Origin: Rhodospirillaceae bacterium
Lineage (GTDB): Bacteria > Pseudomonadota > Alphaproteobacteria > Puniceispirillales > Puniceispirillaceae
Direction: 5' to 3'
NCBI GenBank assembly: GCA_002731315.1
Contig: PCBG01000011.1
Location: forward strand, 58,694 to 69,029
DNA length: 10,336 nucleotides
Shown: piece after piece, positions 6,709 to 10,336 of the stretch
Layout of the letters: each line of letters opens with the position of its first letter
How positions within the stretch are numbered: the stretch's first letter is position 1
Translations under genes and position numbers: made by a program
Notes under the pieces: generated by a model
The model's input: only the letters and a program-made list of their open reading frames with translations
The model's database searches: none
What the model was told of the DNA's origin: nothing

Positions 6709-8379
6709 ATGACAGACCGGCGTGTCAGGCGCGGCGGCCAGCTGTTGATGGACAGCCTCGTTGGGCTGGGCGCCACCAAGGCCTTTGGTGTGCCTGGCGA
6801 ATCCTACCTCGCCGTGCTGGATGCAATGGTAGACCATGCCAATAGATTTGATCTGGTGTTGTGCCGTCAAGAAGGCGGTGCCGCTTATATGGCGGCGGCC
6901 TTGGGCAAGCTTACAGGTCAGCCGGGCCTGTGTTTTGTGACGCGAGGCCCGGGGGCAACAAATGCCACAGTCGGCATCCATACCGCGATGCAGGATTCAC
7001 TGCCGATGATCCTCTTTGTTGGCCAGGTTGGTACCGATGTGATCGGGCGCGAGGCCTTTCAGGAAGTCGATTATGTGGCCTTTTTTGGCCCATTGGCAAA
7101 ATGGGCAGTGCAGATTGATCATGTAGACCGCATTCCGGAAATCATCAGCCGTGCCTGGACAGTGGCGCTGAGCGGACGGCCCGGTCCGGTGGTTGTGGCC
7201 TTGCCCGAGGATATGCTAGTGGCGACAAGTGACGCGGTGCCCTGTATGCCGGTTCTGATTCCGGAGCCCGGGCCATCGGCTGGGGAAATAGATGTGCTGC
7301 AGAGGATGCTGTCACAATCCGTGCGACCGGTAATAATTGTCGGTGGCACCCGTTGGCGAACGGAAAGCGCACGCGCCATCGAGGCGTTTGCCGTTTCCAA
7401 CAATATTCCGGTGGTCGCCGCTTTTCGTTTTCATGACATTATCGACAATCATTGTCCGGCCTATGTTGGTGATGCCGGTGTCGGGATGAACGGCTATATG
7501 AAACAGCTGTTGCGCGAGGCAGACCTTATCATCGCGGTTAATATTCGCTTTGGTGAGGCAACAACGGATGGCTATTCTCTGTTTGACGCGCCGCGCATGA
7601 CGGCACAGTTGATCCATAGCCATGCCTCGGTTGATGAAATTGGCAAGATCTATACAGCAGACCTGCCGCTGCATGCCGGCCCGAACCGGACGGCGTCGGC
7701 GCTTGCCGATATAACTGCCGGCCAGCCGGATGGGCGCGTTGGATGGTATGGCGCGGCGCGCGATGCCTATCTGCATTCGCTGGTGCCCCCCGCCCAGATT
7801 GGCGATGTTGATATGGGGGTAATCACTGCGCAGATCCAGGCGCAGTTACCGGATGACGCCATCATCACCCACGGGGCTGGCAATTTTGCCATCTGGGTCA
7901 ATAAATTCATGCAATTCGGGCGCGACCAGCGGCTGTTGGGGCCGCAAAGCGGATCGATGGGTTTTGGTGTGCCGGCAGCTCTGGCGGCCAAGGCGCATGA
8001 CGGCAACCGGTTTGTGCTGTGCTTTGCTGGTGATGGCGATTTTCAGATGAACGGGACAGAGCTTGGTACCGCACTACAGGCCGGGCTGCATCCGGTGATC
8101 CTGATTATAAATAACAGCAGCTATGGGACCATCCGGATGCATCAGGAACGCGAATATCCGGCGCGCGTATCGGGGACGGAAATCGTCAATCCTGACTATG
8201 TGGCACTGGCTGGTGCCTATGGGTTTCATGGCGAACGTGTCACCAGGACGGATGATTTCGCCGCTGCCTATGCCCGCGCACTTGCTGCCCCCGCTGGCGC
8301 CATTATCGAGATCGTGATCGATACTGAGGCCATCGCTCCGCGCAGCACGATCAGCGATCTGCGGGCAGCATCCAGATGA
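6709..8379 (+). CDS. Thiamine diphosphate-dependent enzyme, acetolactate synthase-like
   Basis: This 556-residue protein has the three-domain arrangement of the ALS/POX/benzoylformate decarboxylase family. The N-terminal pyrimidine-binding domain contains FGVPGE (26-31) and catalytic Glu55 in CRQEGGAAYMA, then RGPGATN and AFQEVDY. The middle domain carries VGDAGVGMN and a HASVDEIGKIY stretch. The C-terminal domain has the ThDP/Mg motif GDG (441-443) ending with NN (468-469). Glu55 excludes classical glyoxylate carboligase, which has Val there. RGPGATN in place of the SGPGATN usual in ALS, and the absence of a neighbouring ilvH regulatory subunit, argue against a biosynthetic ALS. The likely chemistry is decarboxylation or carboligation of a 2-oxo acid; the substrate is unknown. 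The ATG at 6709 has only a weak, close GGGA before it. The stop overlaps the next ATG (ATGA), predicting coupled translation with the racemase-family enzyme. Confidence 0.85.
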   Translation: MTDRRVRRGGQLLMDSLVGLGATKAFGVPGESYLAVLDAMVDHANRFDLVLCRQEGGAAYMAAALGKLTGQPGLCFVTRGPGATNATVGIHTAMQDSLPMILFVGQVGTDVIGREAFQEVDYVAFFGPLAKWAVQIDHVDRIPEIISRAWTVALSGRPGPVVVALPEDMLVATSDAVPCMPVLIPEPGPSAGEIDVLQRMLSQSVRPVIIVGGTRWRTESARAIEAFAVSNNIPVVAAFRFHDIIDNHCPAYVGDAGVGMNGYMKQLLREADLIIAVNIRFGEATTDGYSLFDAPRMTAQLIHSHASVDEIGKIYTADLPLHAGPNRTASALADITAGQPDGRVGWYGAARDAYLHSLVPPAQIGDVDMGVITAQIQAQLPDDAIITHGAGNFAIWVNKFMQFGRDQRLLGPQSGSMGFGVPAALAAKAHDGNRFVLCFAGDGDFQMNGTELGTALQAGLHPVILIINNSSYGTIRMHQEREYPARVSGTEIVNPDYVALAGAYGFHGERVTRTDDFAAAYARALAAPAGAIIEIVIDTEAIAPRSTISDLRAASR

Positions 8380-9428
8380 CCGATGATTGCGCTCACGGTG
8401 CCGTGCGTCATGTGCGGATGATCAATGCCCATGCCGAAGGCGAAATCGGCTTTGTCGCTATTGACGGTGTTCCCGAAGTGCCGGGAAAAAGCCTTGCTGC
8501 CAAGCTGGACCATCTAAACCGGGTGAATGGAAGTCTTCGCCGCCAGCTGACACTTGCGCCACGCGGCAATCCGGCGGCGTCAGTGAATCTGGTCTTCCCA
8601 GCCCAGGACAAGGCCGCAGATGCCGGTTTTCTGGTGCTGCAACCAGATCAGGCCCATGCTAGTTCAGGGTCAAACACCATCTGCGTTGTTACCGCGTTGC
8701 TGGAGGCCGGTATATTGCCCATGTCGGAACCGGTGACGCATGTCACGCTGGAAACTGCGGCGGGGCCGGTGCCGACACTCGCGGAATGTGCCGATGGTAA
8801 ATGCGTTTCGGTAAGCCTCGATATGGTGCTGTCATTTGTTCTGCAGACAGGCCTGTCTGTCACGGATGATCGATTTGGCTCGCTGCAAGTCGATATCTGC
8901 TATGGCGGTGTGTTTTACGGTCTTGTTGATGTGCGTCAGCTCGGTCTTTCAATTACGCCTGGTCACGCCGCAACACTTGGTGCCTGTGGGATGGCCCTCC
9001 GTGACCAGATAAATCTGGCGGGACGGCCGGTACATCCTGATATCCCCGAAATCAATGGTGTTGCCTATGTGATGTTCTATGAGGATATGGGTGACGGGGT
9101 GTTTCGTACCGCAACGGTGTTGTATCCGGGGCGTCTGGATCGCAGCCCGTGCGGTACCGGTAGTTCAGCCTTGCTGGCCGTACTGCAGGCGGATGGCCGC
9201 ATTGCTGTAGGGGATAGTATCATCACGGAATCGGTTATTGGGTCACGCTTTGATGTCATGCTGACAGGACTTGGGCAGGTCGGCGCGCGCACAGCGATAT
9301 TGCCGCGCATTCGCGGTCGTGGCTGGTGCTTTGGTGAAACCATCCTGACCGGTGATCCGGCGGACCCCTTTGCCGACGGCTATGCGGTAAGCGATGTCTG
9401 GGGTGATGCAGATCTGATGCAGCCTTGA
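8376..9428 (+). CDS. Proline racemase superfamily protein (hydroxyproline epimerase or trans-3-hydroxyproline dehydratase-like), Ser/Cys type
   Basis: This 350-residue protein is of normal length for the proline racemase/4-hydroxyproline epimerase/trans-3-hydroxy-L-proline dehydratase superfamily, cofactor-independent enzymes using two thiol or hydroxyl residues on opposite faces of the substrate. Family signatures are INAHAEGEIGFVAIDG (16-31, normally containing DxHTxGE), a DICYGG block (173-178), and DRSPCGTGSSA (255-265), which holds the second catalytic Cys259. The first catalytic position, normally Cys in MCGHxT, is Ser97 (SSGSNTI), and the neighbouring His is Ser99. It is therefore not a canonical Cys/Cys proline racemase. 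As I recall, Ser/Cys members of the superfamily have been reported acting on hydroxyprolines, but the reaction here cannot be fixed. The ATG overlaps the ThDP-enzyme stop; an ATG at 8418 (residue 15) is the main alternative start. Confidence 0.87.
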   Translation: MTDDCAHGAVRHVRMINAHAEGEIGFVAIDGVPEVPGKSLAAKLDHLNRVNGSLRRQLTLAPRGNPAASVNLVFPAQDKAADAGFLVLQPDQAHASSGSNTICVVTALLEAGILPMSEPVTHVTLETAAGPVPTLAECADGKCVSVSLDMVLSFVLQTGLSVTDDRFGSLQVDICYGGVFYGLVDVRQLGLSITPGHAATLGACGMALRDQINLAGRPVHPDIPEINGVAYVMFYEDMGDGVFRTATVLYPGRLDRSPCGTGSSALLAVLQADGRIAVGDSIITESVIGSRFDVMLTGLGQVGARTAILPRIRGRGWCFGETILTGDPADPFADGYAVSDVWGDADLMQP

Positions 9429-9547
9429 ACCTTTGAGTCATCCAACAGCTTTTCGACGTGACAAGCGGCCATGGCGAGGCCAATCTGACCCGTCTGGAGG
9501 CGTTTCAGCTAGTTCACAACGCGTCACCTGCGCAGGAGAAGCAACAT

Positions 9548-10336
9548 ATGACAGCCCTCGATACCGATTTCGTGCGGTCCCAGTTTCCGGCCTATGCCGA
9601 AGCCAGTCTTCAGGGCCATGCCTTTTTTGAAAATGCGGGCGGGTCCTACACATGCGGCCAGGTGATCGACCGGTTACATCGTTTTTACACCCAGCGCAAG
9701 GTTCAGCCCTATGGCAATTACGAGGCATCGCAGCTTGGCGGCGCCGAGATGGATGAGGCGCGCAGCCGTCTTGCAGCAATGTTAAATGTTGAATCTGACG
9801 AGCTGCATTTCGGGCCATCAACCAGCCAGAATACCTACGTGCTGGCGCATGCGTTCGGCGAAACACTGTCGCCTGGTGATGTCGTTATTGTCACCGATCA
9901 GGATCATGAGGCGAATAGCGGCGCCTGGCGGCGGTTGGAAGCGCGTGGCATGCAGATTCGTGAGTGGCACATCAATCGCGAGACCGGCCAGCTAGAGACC
10001 GAAGCACTGGCCGGTTTGCTTGACGAATCAGTAAAGCTTGTCTGTTTTCCGCATTGCTCGAATATCATCGGACAGGAAAACCCAGTCGCCGATGTTGTGA
10101 AGATGGCGCACGCCGTCGGTGCGGTTACATGTGTTGACGGCGTCAGCATGGCACCGCACGGCTTTGCTGATGTTGGTGCGCTGGGGGCCGATATCTACAT
10201 GTTTTCCAGTTACAAGACCTATGGCCCGCATCAGGGGATCATGGTCGTGCGCCGTGCCCTTACCGACTGGCTGACCAATCAGGCACATTTCTTTAATGCC
10301 GGGTACCGGACCAAGCGTTTGACGCCAGCCGGGCCC
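9548..10336 (+). CDS. Class V aminotransferase-fold PLP enzyme, SufS/cysteine-desulfurase-like (3' end outside window)
   Basis: The first 263 residues of a fold-type I PLP enzyme of the class V family (Aminotran_5), running off the right edge; the usual length is about 380-420. Visible landmarks are FFENAGGSYT (26-35), the PLP-stacking His120 in DQDHEANSGAW, a substrate/PLP loop HCSNIIG (169-175), Asp197 in VDGVS, which pairs with the PLP nitrogen, and the Schiff-base lysine Lys223 in SSYKTYGPHQG. The family includes cysteine desulfurases, isopenicillin N epimerase-like enzymes, kynureninase and small-molecule lyases. The region holding the desulfurase active Cys is not in the window. No suf/isc genes are nearby, so a catabolic role linked to the cassette is more likely (inference). 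The ATG at 9548 has AGGAGAA (9534-9540) upstream. The frame stays open back to 9437, with an in-frame GTG at 9458, but that lacks a comparable ribosome site. Confidence 0.85.
   Translation, partial: MTALDTDFVRSQFPAYAEASLQGHAFFENAGGSYTCGQVIDRLHRFYTQRKVQPYGNYEASQLGGAEMDEARSRLAAMLNVESDELHFGPSTSQNTYVLAHAFGETLSPGDVVIVTDQDHEANSGAWRRLEARGMQIREWHINRETGQLETEALAGLLDESVKLVCFPHCSNIIGQENPVADVVKMAHAVGAVTCVDGVSMAPHGFADVGALGADIYMFSSYKTYGPHQGIMVVRRALTDWLTNQAHFFNAGYRTKRLTPAGP

Noticed and set aside
6268..6981. 237-codon open frame on the - strand across the aminotransferase/ThDP junction
   Set aside because: It is antisense to two genes with intact catalytic motifs, its translation is rich in His, Cys and Arg with no recognisable domain, and it spans a real gene boundary; a shadow of GC-biased codon positions.
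6709..8379. Glyoxylate carboligase assignment for the ThDP enzyme
   Set aside because: Glyoxylate carboligase has Val in place of the catalytic Glu; Glu55 is present here.

Overview
The window (about 10.3 kb, GC-balanced to slightly GC-rich by eye) reads as a bacterial chromosomal segment. It is most likely from an alphaproteobacterium, perhaps a marine one. That placement is inferred from the style of the Liv-type transporter proteins, tightly packed ATGA-overlapping genes and base composition; no rRNA or marker gene confirms it. All convincing genes lie on the + strand. No mobile element, tRNA, rRNA or CRISPR array was seen.

Layout. Positions 1-111 hold the last 36 codons of an unidentified gene. 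After a 134-base promoter-bearing gap comes a complete branched-chain/polar amino acid ABC importer of the HAAT (Liv) family, in the order binding protein (246-1457), ATPase LivG (1521-2318), ATPase LivF (2315-3019), permease LivH (3021-4034), permease LivM (4031-5338). A strong intrinsic terminator hairpin (1473-1506) sits between the binding-protein gene and livG. It probably attenuates transcription so that the binding protein is made in excess over the membrane complex. LivG to LivM are joined by 4-base overlaps or a 1-base gap and should be translationally coupled.

A 149-base gap (5339-5487) follows. It contains a perfect 9-bp inverted repeat, further copies of the same AAGGTCA word, and a possible 32-codon hydrophobic small ORF that runs into the next start codon. 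After it comes a catabolic-looking enzyme cassette: an aspartate/aromatic-type class I aminotransferase (5488-6675), an acetolactate-synthase-like thiamine diphosphate enzyme (6709-8379), a proline racemase/hydroxyproline epimerase superfamily protein with an unusual Ser/Cys active-site pair (8376-9428), and, after 119 bases, a class V (SufS-like fold) PLP enzyme cut off by the window end (9548-10336).

Working idea (inference). The transporter brings in an amino or imino acid. The racemase-like enzyme, the aminotransferase and the ThDP enzyme then epimerise or dehydrate, transaminate, and decarboxylate or carboligate it or its products. Hydroxyproline-type compounds are suggested by the racemase family, but the exact substrate cannot be read from sequence alone. 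The combination of these four enzymes beside a dedicated Liv transporter is the most interesting aspect of the window.
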